Below are positions 15,023 to 23,614 of a stretch of DNA of 60,725 nucleotides, in pieces; the first letter of the stretch is position 1; each line of letters begins with the position of its first letter. The DNA comes from Clostridia bacterium (GTDB taxonomy: Bacteria > Bacillota > Clostridia > Christensenellales > Borkfalkiaceae): positions 1 to 60,725 of the forward strand of contig JAGASM010000018.1 in the NCBI GenBank assembly GCA_017621735.1, in the 5' to 3' direction. The translations under genes and the position numbers were made by a program. The notes under the pieces are model-generated. The model was not told where the DNA came from and searched no databases. It was given only the letters and a program-made list of their open reading frames with translations.

Positions 15023-15051
15023 TTGTTTTTTTGCGGGCGGCATGATATAAT
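15023..15051 (+). promoter_or_regulatory. Promoter of the XRE gene
   Basis: TTGTTT (15023-15028) and TATAAT (15046-15051) at 17 bp with an extended TGA. Confidence 0.8.
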
Positions 15052-15084
15052 TTATGTACACTCAACGAAAAGAGGAGACCATTT

Positions 15085-16164
15085 GTGAAACTCACCGAGA
15101 AAATTTTATTTTTAAGAAAAAGCGCGGGAATGTCGCAAGAAGAACTCGCCTTCCGCATGGACGTTACCCGACAGGCGGTATATAAATGGGAATCGGGCAC
15201 GGCAACGCCCGAAGTAGAAAAGATCAAACTGCTCGCAAAAATGTTCAACGTTTCGTTCGATTATTTGATGAACGACGAAATCAACACCATCGAAGCCCCC
15301 GCAGAGCAAAAGCCCGTCGATCGGCGCCCCGTTTTTTTCACGGGAACGTATCCGCATTACAATCAGGCGGATTTGGACAGCGGATCTTCCGAAAAAATCC
15401 TCAATAAATACGCCGACCAAACGATAGAAGAACGCAAGCGGATTGCAACCTCTTACTTAAAGGAAATGGGCGCGACGGAAGTCAACTTTTTGCAACCGGG
15501 CGCCGCAACCGCTTTTTTCTACGACGCGAAACGTTGCGTTGTCGGATTTTATTACTATGGGCAAATTCAGTTCGTTTGTCCGATTGAAAGCATTCTCGAC
15601 TTTCAGTATTCGGGCGGCGGACAAAAACTTTATAACACCACGACTTCCGCCGTCGGCGTCGGCATAGGACGGGGCAGATTTGGCGTTGGCGGGGGAAGAG
15701 TGCCGACTGTGCGCACGTCAACGGACGGTTGCGTTTCCGTTTCCCTCACCTATTACCACGCGGGCAGTCCCAAGGAGTTCCGTTTTGAACTCAACGCCGT
15801 CAACTGGTACGATTTTGAGTCGTACAAGAGCAACGGCAACATAGATATCGAGGCGGTCAAGACGCTCAAAATCGAATACATCCTCTCACATTTGAAAGCG
15901 GCTCACTCAAAAATTACCTCTCTCCGCGTTCTCGGTCAAGATATTTTGAACGGCACGCGCACGCCTGCTCCGTTCGACCATGCATTCTACCGCGAAAAAA
16001 ACAAGCCTAAACTGCAAGAATACAACAACTTTCTCCACTCCGTTCAAACGTTTACACGTCCCGGGATTAAAAAACGTCCTACGGGAGCGGTTGGACTCGC
16101 CATCGGAATCGGTCTTCTTGCCGCGCTTGCCATTGCCCTTATCATCGGATTTCTCGCTACTTAA
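15085..16164 (+). CDS. XRE-family regulator with a C-terminal membrane helix
   Basis: 359 residues. Residues ~5-62 are a Cro/C1-type helix-turn-helix (GMSQEELAFRMDVTRQAVYKW). A long middle domain of unknown type includes a glycine-rich GVGIGRGRFGVGGGR stretch, and a single hydrophobic helix ends the chain (about 335-357), so the regulator is probably membrane-tethered. The start is GTG at 15085, 8 bases after AGAGGAG. The palindrome overlapping the promoter suggests autoregulation. Not recognised beyond the HTH. Confidence 0.8.
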   Translation: MKLTEKILFLRKSAGMSQEELAFRMDVTRQAVYKWESGTATPEVEKIKLLAKMFNVSFDYLMNDEINTIEAPAEQKPVDRRPVFFTGTYPHYNQADLDSGSSEKILNKYADQTIEERKRIATSYLKEMGATEVNFLQPGAATAFFYDAKRCVVGFYYYGQIQFVCPIESILDFQYSGGGQKLYNTTTSAVGVGIGRGRFGVGGGRVPTVRTSTDGCVSVSLTYYHAGSPKEFRFELNAVNWYDFESYKSNGNIDIEAVKTLKIEYILSHLKAAHSKITSLRVLGQDILNGTRTPAPFDHAFYREKNKPKLQEYNNFLHSVQTFTRPGIKKRPTGAVGLAIGIGLLAALAIALIIGFLAT

Positions 16165-16169
16165 ACAAA

Positions 16170-16205
16170 TTGCCCGTCGCATAAGCGACGGGCTTTCTAT
16201 TTTTC
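16170..16205. terminator. Terminator between XRE gene and yfbR
   Basis: GCCCGTCGC-ATAA-GCGACGGGC perfect hairpin with a T-rich tail on the plus strand; convergent genes. Confidence 0.85.
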
Positions 16206-16214
16206 ATTGAAACG

Positions 16215-16796
16215 TCAAAGTCCTTCTAACTCATCGAGCGTAAGATGAAATGCGGGAATAAAATGCTCGAAAAAATACTCTACCGCACGGAGATCCATGG
16301 CGTGCAAACTCTCCTTTTGCGCCTTTTCCGCTTGCACGAACTCGTTGTTCCCCGAACGCAACTCTTCCAAACACTTTAAGTAGGCGGAAAGTTTATCCGC
16401 CGCCTTGACGTATCGGTATTCCTCGGAAGTTTTATCCGCCTGCAAATAGGGATACAGTTCCCCTTTCATTTCTTTGGGAAGGGTATCCGCGATTTTTTCA
16501 ACGGCAAGCGTTTCGAGTTTTTCGTATTCGCCGTGAATTTGCTTATTAAAATACTTGACGGGCGTAGGCATGTCCCCCGTCATGACTTCGCTCACCTCGT
16601 GATAGAGGGCGTAAAGCACCGCTTTTTCGGCGTTCACGTGCCCACCGTAGACGGTGTTTTCTATCGTCGCGAGCGCGTGCGTCAAGACGGCGACGGAGTG
16701 GGAGTGCTCCATAATGTTTTCGTCCCGCGTCGAGCGCATGAGTTGCCAACGGCGGATGAATTTCATTCTGTCAAGATATGCGTAAAACTTTTCCAT
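16215..16796 (-). CDS. yfbR: YfbR-like 5'-deoxynucleotidase (HD superfamily)
   Basis: 193 residues, collinear with YfbR: RWQLMRSTRDENIMEHS, VNAEKAVLYALYHEVSEV, MTGDMPTPVKYFN, AADKLSAYLKCLEEL and PAFHLTLDE are all recognisable. The family removes phosphate from deoxynucleoside 5'-monophosphates in nucleotide salvage, using a divalent metal held by H...HD...D. Here the HD doublet reads H66-E67, which is unusual; H31 or H33 and D137 remain. It is a single-gene unit, convergent with the XRE gene. Confidence 0.9.
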   Translation of the reverse strand: MEKFYAYLDRMKFIRRWQLMRSTRDENIMEHSHSVAVLTHALATIENTVYGGHVNAEKAVLYALYHEVSEVMTGDMPTPVKYFNKQIHGEYEKLETLAVEKIADTLPKEMKGELYPYLQADKTSEEYRYVKAADKLSAYLKCLEELRSGNNEFVQAEKAQKESLHAMDLRAVEYFFEHFIPAFHLTLDELEGL

Positions 16797-16864
16797 ATGC
16801 TTTCTTCCTTTCGGCTATTATACTATAAAATTTTGAGAATTTCAACCTTTCTTGCCTCACACCC

Positions 16865-16893
16865 TTGACGAAAGAAAAAAAAAGATTTATAAT
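16865..16893 (+). promoter_or_regulatory. Promoter of the thiT riboswitch transcript
   Basis: TTGACG (16865-16870) and TATAAT (16888-16893), 17 bp apart, about 40 bp ahead of the riboswitch. Confidence 0.85.
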
Positions 16894-16933
16894 ATACCCG
16901 TAATTCCCCAAGGAATTGCAAATAAAATTTGAA

Positions 16934-17012
16934 TATCCGTCGTGGGTGCTGTAACAGGCTGAGATTATACCATTCGAATCGGACAAGGTAATGCTTGAAC
17001 GAAAGAACGCAA
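16934..17012 (+). ncRNA. TPP riboswitch (THI element)
   Basis: Conserved thiamine pyrophosphate aptamer blocks are present in order: GGGTGC, GGCTGAGA, TACC, then ATCGGAC and GGTAATGC. A short P3 (CTG / CAG), P5 (CAAG / CTTG) and P4 (TTCG / CGAA) can form. The downstream GCGTGGGCG terminator and the thiT gene fit control by TPP through transcription termination. Confidence 0.9.
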
Positions 17013-17027
17013 CATAAGGAGTATTTC

Positions 17028-17057
17028 CGCCCACGCATATTGCGTGGGCGTTTTTAC
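17028..17057 (+). terminator. Riboswitch expression-platform terminator
   Basis: CGCCCACGC-N5-GCGTGGGCG followed by TTTTT, between the TPP aptamer and the thiT ribosome binding site; it would form when TPP is bound. Confidence 0.85.
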
Positions 17058-17084
17058 GCTTTCGACGGAAAACAGGAGGTTTTT

Positions 17085-18206
17085 ATGCTACTCAACACTC
17101 TGTCGAAAGCAACGTGGTATCCCGTTTTATTCGACTCCCCCATGAACGTCGCGCGCGGAATTGCGTTTTGGCTTACCGTCGCGCTCGCACTCACGTCCCT
17201 TTGCTTGCTTTTGCTCATCAAAGGGGAACGGAAAAAGACGCTCGTTAAAATTCTCTTGCCGACCGCCATCGCCTATGCGTGTGCCGTCGCCCTGCTCTTC
17301 CTCATTCTTTCCTTTTCGGAAGACGGAATTTTACCTATCCTCTTTTATCCCCTTCTCGCCCTCGTCATCTGCGTGGGTGCAAGCGCCGTTCTCCTTTGCA
17401 TTCGGAGGGAAAAACCCTTCTTGATTACGGCGGTTACCCTCGTTTCGTGCGCGCTCGTTGCCGTCCTCGTTTGCATGAGCGTTTACTTCTTCTCCGGAGA
17501 TGCGGAGGACGTGAACGGCGTTACCGTTACCGTTTCGGAAAACGTCGCGCTCTCTTTGTGTACGGTGGGACTGATCGCCGTCATCGGCTTGCTTGCCTTT
17601 TTCTTTGGAAGAAACGACCGCAAGGGGTTTGACACCAAGTCCATCGCCTACGCCGCCGTTTGCATTGCAATGAGTTTTGCGCTTTCTTATATCCGCCTCG
17701 TAAAAATGCCGCAAGGCGGCTCCGTAACCGTCGCCTCTCTCCTTCCCCTTATGATCTACTCGTATATGTTCGGCGTGCGAAAGGGAGTATTTGCAGGCTT
17801 TATTTACGGGCTCTTGCAAGCCATTCAAGATCCGTGGATCGTCCACCCCGCACAGTTCTTACTCGACTATCCCGTCGCGTTTGCGGGGATCGGCGTTGCG
17901 GGACTGTTTGCCAAAACCAAACTCGCACCGCGCTTTCAATTTACCCTCGGCGCAATCGTCGCAAGCGTTTTACGCTATCTTTCGCATATCTTTTCGGGCG
18001 TTTTCGCCTTCTCCGAATACGCTTACGATTCGGCGGGCAACGTTATGAATCCTTGGGTTTACAGTCTTGCCTATAACTCCTTTGTCTTTATTGACGTCGC
18101 GATCGTCATCGTCGTCGGGTTCCTCGTGTTTAGTTCCGCTTCCTTTACAAAGCAAGCGCAAAAATACAACTTCTCCCGCGCAAACGACGACACCGCTCCG
18201 CAATAA
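17085..18206 (+). CDS. thiT: ThiT-like thiamine ECF transporter S component with N-terminal extension
   Basis: 373 residues. The C-terminal ~180 match ThiT, the substrate-binding membrane subunit of energy-coupling-factor thiamine importers: SIAYAAVCIAMSFALSYIRL, PQGGSVTVASLLPL, GVFAGFIYGLLQ and the LDYPVAFAGIGVAGLF segment. ThiT alone is about 190 residues; here another ~190 residues with about five hydrophobic helices precede it and are not recognised. AGGAGGT lies 4 bases before the ATG, so the long form is the one initiated. The TPP riboswitch upstream supports thiamine as substrate. No ECF ATPase genes are in the window. Confidence 0.92.
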   Translation: MLLNTLSKATWYPVLFDSPMNVARGIAFWLTVALALTSLCLLLLIKGERKKTLVKILLPTAIAYACAVALLFLILSFSEDGILPILFYPLLALVICVGASAVLLCIRREKPFLITAVTLVSCALVAVLVCMSVYFFSGDAEDVNGVTVTVSENVALSLCTVGLIAVIGLLAFFFGRNDRKGFDTKSIAYAAVCIAMSFALSYIRLVKMPQGGSVTVASLLPLMIYSYMFGVRKGVFAGFIYGLLQAIQDPWIVHPAQFLLDYPVAFAGIGVAGLFAKTKLAPRFQFTLGAIVASVLRYLSHIFSGVFAFSEYAYDSAGNVMNPWVYSLAYNSFVFIDVAIVIVVGFLVFSSASFTKQAQKYNFSRANDDTAPQ

Positions 18207-18230
18207 CGTTTTTTGACGTTAAAAAGGATA

Positions 18231-18259
18231 TTGACAAATTGCGCTTCTTCATGTATACT
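18231..18259 (+). promoter_or_regulatory. Promoter of the second YbjN-like gene
   Basis: Consensus TTGACA (18231-18236) and TATACT (18254-18259), 17 bp apart, just after a small TAACGT / ACGTTA hairpin that follows thiT. Confidence 0.85.
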
Positions 18260-18287
18260 ATATCTATCAAAACGCGGAGAAACGATC

Positions 18288-18773
18288 ATGTCGGAAGAAT
18301 TAGATTTACAAAAAGCAAAACAAGTTTATGCAACAATCGTACACATGTTTGAACGCAACGGTTGGAAGTTTGAAAAAAATGAAGACCGTCTTATGGTAAA
18401 ATCGGGATTTAACGGCGAAGACATTCCGATGGACTGCGTCATACTTGTAAACCCTAAAAATCAGGTGGTACAAGTACTTTCCGCCCTCCCGTTCAAAATG
18501 CCCGAGGATAAACGGATAGAAGGCGCCATTGCAGTTGCGGTTGCGAACTACGGTTTAGTTGACGGTTGCTTCGACTTCGATATGAAGGACGGTGAAATCC
18601 ATTATCGACTTACCTCGAGTTATCGCGGGGGAATGCCCGACGCTTCTCTTTTTGAGTACATGATCGCGTGCGCGTTATCTACCGTTGATGATTACAACGA
18701 CCGTTTTTTCATGCTTGCAAAAAACATGATCGATATCAGCAAATTCATTGAACTCGATAATCAAAACCATTGA
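18288..18773 (+). CDS. YbjN-like domain protein
   Basis: 161 residues, soluble, related in pattern to 437-910: a first half of alternating strands (WKFEKNEDRLMVKSGFNGED), a central AVANYGLVDGCFDFDMKDGEI and a helical end with MIDISKFIE. The family resembles YbjN / type III secretion chaperones and has no settled function. The ATG at 18288 follows GCGGAGAA, and the promoter excludes the longer upstream frame. It has its own promoter and tandem terminators. Confidence 0.75.
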   Translation: MSEELDLQKAKQVYATIVHMFERNGWKFEKNEDRLMVKSGFNGEDIPMDCVILVNPKNQVVQVLSALPFKMPEDKRIEGAIAVAVANYGLVDGCFDFDMKDGEIHYRLTSSYRGGMPDASLFEYMIACALSTVDDYNDRFFMLAKNMIDISKFIELDNQNH

Positions 18774-18789
18774 TTTTTAAGAAAATTTT

Positions 18790-18822
18790 AAGGCTGCGGG
18801 CGTTTGCCCGTAGCCTTTTTAC
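18790..18822 (+). terminator. Intrinsic terminator, first copy
   Basis: AAGGCTGCGGGC / GCCCGTAGCCTT with a GTTT loop and T tail after the YbjN-like gene; one G-T pair. Confidence 0.9.
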
Positions 18823-18907
18823 AAAGACGGCTTGAGGCGGTGCGGAAACGTTTTCTCCTTTTTGAAACGGGCGCGTTTTCTCCCCCCTCAACCATTCCCT
18901 AAATTTT

Positions 18908-18940
18908 AAGGCTGCGGGCGTTTGCCCGCAGCCTTTTTGC
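18908..18940 (+). terminator. Intrinsic terminator, second copy
   Basis: Same hairpin, here perfectly paired (GGCTGCGGGC / GCCCGCAGCC), T tail present. Confidence 0.85.
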
Positions 18941-19042
18941 AAAGACGGCTTGACGACCTTTCTATCACGCCAACGCGCGAAAAACCGCTCCGTTTCATCG
19001 TTTAACTTTCATTCCCCCTTCCTACAAGCGGTAAATAATGAC

Positions 19043-19087
19043 GATCAAAATAAGCGGACAGTCATACCGTCCGCTTGATCTTTTTCT
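19043..19087. terminator. Terminator of the rpsB-to-rseP block
   Basis: AAGCGGAC / GTCCGCTT stem, with GATC repeats and T-rich stretches on both sides, just after the rseP stop codon. Confidence 0.8.
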
Positions 19088-20272
19088 TTATCCAAACAGT
19101 TGTAATAGGTCGACGAGAATGGCAAACCCAAACAAAAGGACGAACCCAACCGCGTGAATGACCGCTTCCACCTTTCGGTTGACAGGTTTTTTGAAAATCC
19201 CTTCGATGGCGGTAAACACTACCTTGCTCCCGTCGAGCGCGGGAATCGGCAAGAGGTTAAACACGGCAAGATTGACGCCGATGTAACTTGCGATATCCAA
19301 GAAGGAACGCAGCCCTTGCGCCGCGATTTGCGAAGTCATCTTGATTGTCGACACGGGACCGCCCAGAGCGGAAAGCCCCAACGCTCCCGTCAAGAGTTCG
19401 CCTAAAATTCCAAAGATTGCGCCCGCAATCTTAAACGAGTAGAGAAACGACCGACCGAGCGTTTCAAAAAATCCAAAGCGGTAGGACGCGCTTGCGAGCA
19501 TGTACCCCGTGTAGTTCTCCCCTTCGCTGTATTTAACGCCGAGCGCCTTCCACGCGCCGTCAAGTTGCGCGCTGTTTTCCACGCTCGGATCAAAGCGGAG
19601 CATGACTTTTACCGTCATTTCTTCGCGAACGTTTTCCCCCTCCAACTGTCCCACAACGCGGGAAATACGAAACTCTACAAGATCTCCTTCGCTCTTCCCC
19701 TTTAAGGCGCGCGCGACGTCCGTCGTAAGATACAAACTGCGCCCGTTCGCCTCTAATAAAATGTCCTTATCTTGCAAGCAATATTCTTGCGCAATCCCCT
19801 CTGTTGGGGCTTCCGCCTCGTACACGGCTACCATCGTTTGCCCGTAGGCGAAAAAGTGCACGATAATCAGGAGCAGCGCAAGCAGGTAATTCATCAATGC
19901 ACCCGAAACCAAGACGATAATGCGTTGCCACGGCTTTTTCATTGTAAACGATTGAGGGTGCGGCTCCTTTTTGATGACGTTTCCCTCTTCGTCCTTTTCC
20001 TCTTCCACCCCGTCTTCTCCCTCGAAAGCGCAATAGCCGCCCAAGGGAATCAGGCGCACGGAAAAGAGTTCCCCCGTTTTTTTATTCGTCTTTTTGAAAA
20101 GCGCGGGACCGAAACCGATGGAAAACTCGTTGATCTTAAATTTGAAAATTTTCCCCGCGAGATAATGCCCGAATTCGTGCACGGTGATCATCACGAGCAA
20201 AATGAGTACGGCGAGGAGAATGGATCCGATCGTACGGAACACGTCCGCCGCCGCAAGAAAATTATTGACCAT
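19088..20272 (-). CDS. rseP: Site-2 membrane metalloprotease RseP/RasP
   Basis: 394 residues with the zinc motif HEFGH (32-36) in the first helix, a PDZ-like region in the middle (about 130-250) and the second active-site segment NLLPIPALDG (about 341-350) near the C-terminal helices. Site-2 proteases cut substrates such as anti-sigma factors and remnant signal peptides inside the membrane. It overlaps dxr by 11 bp and is the last gene of the pyrH-frr-uppS-cdsA-dxr-rseP run, the usual order in Firmicutes. Confidence 0.95.
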   Translation of the reverse strand: MVNNFLAAADVFRTIGSILLAVLILLVMITVHEFGHYLAGKIFKFKINEFSIGFGPALFKKTNKKTGELFSVRLIPLGGYCAFEGEDGVEEEKDEEGNVIKKEPHPQSFTMKKPWQRIIVLVSGALMNYLLALLLIIVHFFAYGQTMVAVYEAEAPTEGIAQEYCLQDKDILLEANGRSLYLTTDVARALKGKSEGDLVEFRISRVVGQLEGENVREEMTVKVMLRFDPSVENSAQLDGAWKALGVKYSEGENYTGYMLASASYRFGFFETLGRSFLYSFKIAGAIFGILGELLTGALGLSALGGPVSTIKMTSQIAAQGLRSFLDIASYIGVNLAVFNLLPIPALDGSKVVFTAIEGIFKKPVNRKVEAVIHAVGFVLLFGFAILVDLLQLFG

Positions 20273-21389
20273 ATATCAACCGACGGGCGGACGTACGAGC
20301 GCGCGCATCCGCCTCCTTTAACTGTTCATACGACTGCACTTCTTCCCGTGCAATGGAAGAAAGCGCATCTAAAATAGTTTCTGCGATTTGCGGGAAGGTT
20401 ATACTCCCCCTTAAAAAGGCTTGCACCGCCTCTTCTCCCGCGCCGTTTAGCACGGTCGGAAGCGTACCGCCCGCCTTTCCCGCCTCGATTGCAAGGCGAT
20501 AGCAAGGGAATTTTTCTTCCGGGACGGGCATAAAATGCAACGCGCCGAGGGACGCAACGTCCAAATGGCGTTCGCAAGGAAGCCTTTTTGGATAGGTGAG
20601 CGCAAGTTGAATGGGAAGTTCCATGGTGGGATATCCCATTTGCGCAAGCAACGCGCCGTCTTCAAACGCGACGAGGGAATGTACGATACTTTCGGGGTGT
20701 ACGACCGCCTCGATTTGCGAAAAATCCGCGCCGTACAACCACTTTGCCTCCACCACTTCGTACCCTTTGTTCAAAAGCGTCGCGCAGTCGATGGTAATTT
20801 TTGCCCCCATCTTCCAAGTGGGGTGCTTTAACGCATCCTTTGCGGTAACCGACTTTAACTGTTCTTGCGTGGCGTGCAAAAAAGGTCCACCGCTCGCCGT
20901 TAAAATAAGTTTGCGAAAGGATGCCTTTTTATCGAAATGAAGCGCTTGCCAAAGGGCGGAATGTTCGCTGTCGATCGGAACGAGGTCGACGGCGTTTTTT
21001 TCCACCGTATCCATGACGAGTTCTCCCCCGCAAACGAGCGATTCCTTATTTGCAAGCGCAATGCGCTTGCCTTCTTCCGCCGCACGCAGCGTATATGCAA
21101 GCCCTGCAAACCCACCCGCGGCGATGAGCGCGATATCGCAGCCGTCGAACACGTGGCGTAAAATGTCCTCCCCGCTCAACCGCTTCGTGCCGTTTGGAAG
21201 GTCAAACTCCGCCCCGCTATAAAGCGCGGCATATGCGGGATGAAATTCGTGGCAGAGCGCGGAGAGTGCCTCTCCGTTTTGCGCGGAAACGAGCGCGGAA
21301 AAACAAAATTCCCCTTTGAGCCTGCGCACGACCTCGCATGCTTGGCGCCCGATGCTCCCCGTGCATCCGATTAAAGCGATTTTCTTCAT
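20262..21389 (-). CDS. dxr: 1-deoxy-D-xylulose 5-phosphate reductoisomerase
   Basis: 375 residues with the N-terminal NADPH-binding GCTGSIGRQACEV, the LANKESLVCGG segment, metal and substrate residues in PIDSEHSALWQAL, and a C-terminal domain. It converts DXP to 2-C-methyl-D-erythritol 4-phosphate, the committed step of the MEP isoprenoid pathway, which feeds UppS two genes upstream. GAGGAACGT precedes the ATG. It is 63 bp after cdsA, with an AAACGTCCGC / GCGGACGTTT hairpin between (21405-21430) that could attenuate transcription. Confidence 0.97.
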   Translation of the reverse strand: MKKIALIGCTGSIGRQACEVVRRLKGEFCFSALVSAQNGEALSALCHEFHPAYAALYSGAEFDLPNGTKRLSGEDILRHVFDGCDIALIAAGGFAGLAYTLRAAEEGKRIALANKESLVCGGELVMDTVEKNAVDLVPIDSEHSALWQALHFDKKASFRKLILTASGGPFLHATQEQLKSVTAKDALKHPTWKMGAKITIDCATLLNKGYEVVEAKWLYGADFSQIEAVVHPESIVHSLVAFEDGALLAQMGYPTMELPIQLALTYPKRLPCERHLDVASLGALHFMPVPEEKFPCYRLAIEAGKAGGTLPTVLNGAGEEAVQAFLRGSITFPQIAETILDALSSIAREEVQSYEQLKEADARARTSARRLIYGQ

Positions 21390-21452
21390 ACGTTCCTCGA
21401 CTGAAAACGTCCGCCGAGCGCGGACGTTTGATAGATTATTTTATGCGCGTTA

Positions 21453-22316
21453 TCACGCAATTATGATGCGAACGGCAAAAACCGCACACACGACCAGTAC
21501 GGCGTAGAGGGTGGAATCGATGCGGTCGAGAATCCCCCCGTGTCCGGGAAGAAGCCTACCCATGTCCTTGATTTCCAACTTGCGCTTAATTGCGCTCTCA
21601 ACAAGATCGCCAAACGCCGCGACGGCGGCAGTTACAATCCCGAGCACGATAAAGAAGGGAAGTTCGAGATAGTTTTGTGCAATCGTTCCAAAAAATCCGT
21701 AGTACCCGAAAAAGAGTACTACCCCGCCGAGCGCACCGCCGATAAGACCGCCGACGCCGCCGATAACCGTTTTATTCGGGCTGACGTGCGGGGACATTTT
21801 GCGGGGCAATTTCTTGCCGAACAGTCTTCCGAACACATACGCAAGGGTGTCCGCAATCGGGCAAACGGCAAAGACGAATAAAATGGAAAGCGACGAAAAT
21901 TCCGCCAAGTGATTGCAAATAGAAAGAACGAGTAAAAAGAGGGATGGATACGCATAAGAAAGCAGCGCGTACCCCGTCGATTCCAAACTAACCGATTCGT
22001 GCGCAAACACCAACGTTCCTGCAAGAAGCGCAAGCCCGAGCACGAAGACCGCAAACGTCAAATGAGGCGCGTACTGCGGAATCCATTCGTCCGCAAGGCA
22101 AAACGCGGGAATGACGAGTGGGGAAAAGATACTCACGAGAATGCGTTGCGATACGTGAATTTTTTCTCCGAATGCGCGGAGCATTTCAAACGTTCCGATC
22201 GCGGTAAAAATAAATACGAGAAGGTCGAACCACAAGCGGTGTACGTATCCCTTCAAGAGGAAAAATCCGACGAGGACGGCGATATAGCCGATCCCCGTGA
22301 TAAGTCTTTTCAACAT
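21453..22316 (-). CDS. cdsA: Phosphatidate cytidylyltransferase
   Basis: 287 residues, about eight transmembrane helices, with the CdsA signature near the C-terminus (GDLVESAIKRKLEIKDMG then LLPGHGGILDRIDS, about 235-268). It makes CDP-diacylglycerol from CTP and phosphatidic acid for phospholipid synthesis at the membrane. It starts 18 bp after uppS in the same operon. Confidence 0.96.
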   Translation of the reverse strand: MLKRLITGIGYIAVLVGFFLLKGYVHRLWFDLLVFIFTAIGTFEMLRAFGEKIHVSQRILVSIFSPLVIPAFCLADEWIPQYAPHLTFAVFVLGLALLAGTLVFAHESVSLESTGYALLSYAYPSLFLLVLSICNHLAEFSSLSILFVFAVCPIADTLAYVFGRLFGKKLPRKMSPHVSPNKTVIGGVGGLIGGALGGVVLFFGYYGFFGTIAQNYLELPFFIVLGIVTAAVAAFGDLVESAIKRKLEIKDMGRLLPGHGGILDRIDSTLYAVLVVCAVFAVRIIIA

Positions 22317-22334
22317 GGTACTACCTACCCTATG

Positions 22335-23030
22335 TTATTCTACCAACCCGTATCTGCGATGACGGTTTTTAAATTCTTCCAGCGCTTTGTCTAAATCTCG
22401 GTTGGTAAAATCAGGAAACATCTTTCCTGAAAAATACAACTCCGCATATGCCGCTTGCCACAACAAAAAGTTGGAAAGCCGCAGTTCCTTCCCCGTCCGA
22501 ATCAAAAGGTCGGGTTCGGGAACGCCCGCCGTATCGAGGGCGGCGGAAACGTCCTCTTCCGTAATTACGACGTTGTGTTTTACGCGGTTGACGGCGCGAA
22601 TGAGTTCTTGTCTGCTCCCATACGCAATGGCAAGGAGCAATACGCCCCTTTCTCCTTCCGCCGTTTCGCGCTCCCCTTCCTCAATGAGAACACGAACGTC
22701 GTCGGGCAAAAGCGCGCGTTCGCCGATCACCTTCAAACGCACCGATTTTTCCTTTAATTTGCGGGTATTCTCCGCAAAGTAACGGCGTATGAGCGAATAG
22801 AGTCCGTCAAGTTCCTCTTTCGGCCGAGAAAGATTTTCTGTAGAAAGCGCATAAAGCGTGACGTATTGTACCCCGCGCTGAAACATATGGTCGACAAGCG
22901 AAAGCATACGGTTCATTCCCGCGCGGTGTCCCGCGCTGCGGGGAAGAAGACGCCGTTGCGCCCACCTGCCGTTTCCGTCCATAATGACGGCGACGTGACG
23001 GGGAAGCCCCGTTTCCGCATCGCCTCGCAT
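22335..23030 (-). CDS. uppS: Undecaprenyl pyrophosphate synthase (cis-prenyltransferase)
   Basis: 231 residues with the catalytic MDGNGRWAQ near the N-terminus, GHRAGM, YALSTENLSRP and the C-terminal PEPDLLIRTGKELRLSNFL motif. It condenses isopentenyl units on farnesyl-PP to make the C55 lipid carrier for peptidoglycan. The ATG at 23030 overlaps the frr stop as TGATG, so the two are translationally coupled; a longer open frame upstream lies inside frr and is not used. Confidence 0.96.
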   Translation of the reverse strand: MRGDAETGLPRHVAVIMDGNGRWAQRRLLPRSAGHRAGMNRMLSLVDHMFQRGVQYVTLYALSTENLSRPKEELDGLYSLIRRYFAENTRKLKEKSVRLKVIGERALLPDDVRVLIEEGERETAEGERGVLLLAIAYGSRQELIRAVNRVKHNVVITEEDVSAALDTAGVPEPDLLIRTGKELRLSNFLLWQAAYAELYFSGKMFPDFTNRDLDKALEEFKNRHRRYGLVE

Positions 23031-23602
23031 CAGACGGTCATGAGCTCCTTTTCCTTTGCGGAAATTGCCTTTTCGATTTCTTCCATGTACTTCGATACCG
23101 TCTTTTCGACGTCCGCCTCGCAACCTGCCGCTTCGTCTTCGGAAAGTTCTTTGTTCGTCTTCATCTTCTTGATGCCTTCCATTGCCTCTCTGCGGTTGTT
23201 GCGCGCGGCGACTTTCGCGTCCTCGCCCATCTTTTTGGTTTGTTTCACGAGTTCGCGACGGCGTTCTTCGGTGAGTTCGGGGAATACAAGGCGAATGACG
23301 TTTCCGTCGTTCGAGGGATTTAATCCGAGGTTGGACTGCAAAATAGCCTTTTCAATCGCCTTTAAGAGCGTTTTATCCCACGGGCTGATCATAAGGCAAC
23401 GCGCGTCGAGCGCGGATACGTTACCGAGTTGATTCAAAGGGCTCATTCCGCCGTATGCCTCTACTTGCAACTTGTCGAGAATGTGAGGGTTTGCGCGCCC
23501 TGCGCGGATCGCGGAATATTCATCTTTCAAAACGTTAACCGTCTTTTCCAACTTGTCTTCCAAAACGAGGAACAATTCTTCTACCATTTCGTTTTCAATC
23601 AT
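23030..23602 (-). CDS. frr: Ribosome recycling factor
   Basis: 190 residues, the usual size, with YSAIRAGRANPHILDKL, the ISPWDKTLLKAIEKAI segment and RRRELVKQTKKMGEDAKVAARN. It splits the post-termination ribosome together with EF-G. AAGGAGTG lies 6 bases before the ATG at 23602; a GTG three codons upstream overlaps the Shine-Dalgarno. It is 12 bp downstream of pyrH. Confidence 0.97.
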   Translation of the reverse strand: MIENEMVEELFLVLEDKLEKTVNVLKDEYSAIRAGRANPHILDKLQVEAYGGMSPLNQLGNVSALDARCLMISPWDKTLLKAIEKAILQSNLGLNPSNDGNVIRLVFPELTEERRRELVKQTKKMGEDAKVAARNNRREAMEGIKKMKTNKELSEDEAAGCEADVEKTVSKYMEEIEKAISAKEKELMTV

Positions 23603-23614
23603 AATTTTCACTCC

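Larger units (their letters stand above)
18783..18953. repeat. Duplicated terminator block, 118-bp spacing
   Basis: AAATTTTAAGGCTGCGGGCG with its hairpin and the trailing CAAAGACGGCTTGA occur at 18783 and again at 18901. Each copy is a full intrinsic terminator. Confidence 0.85.
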
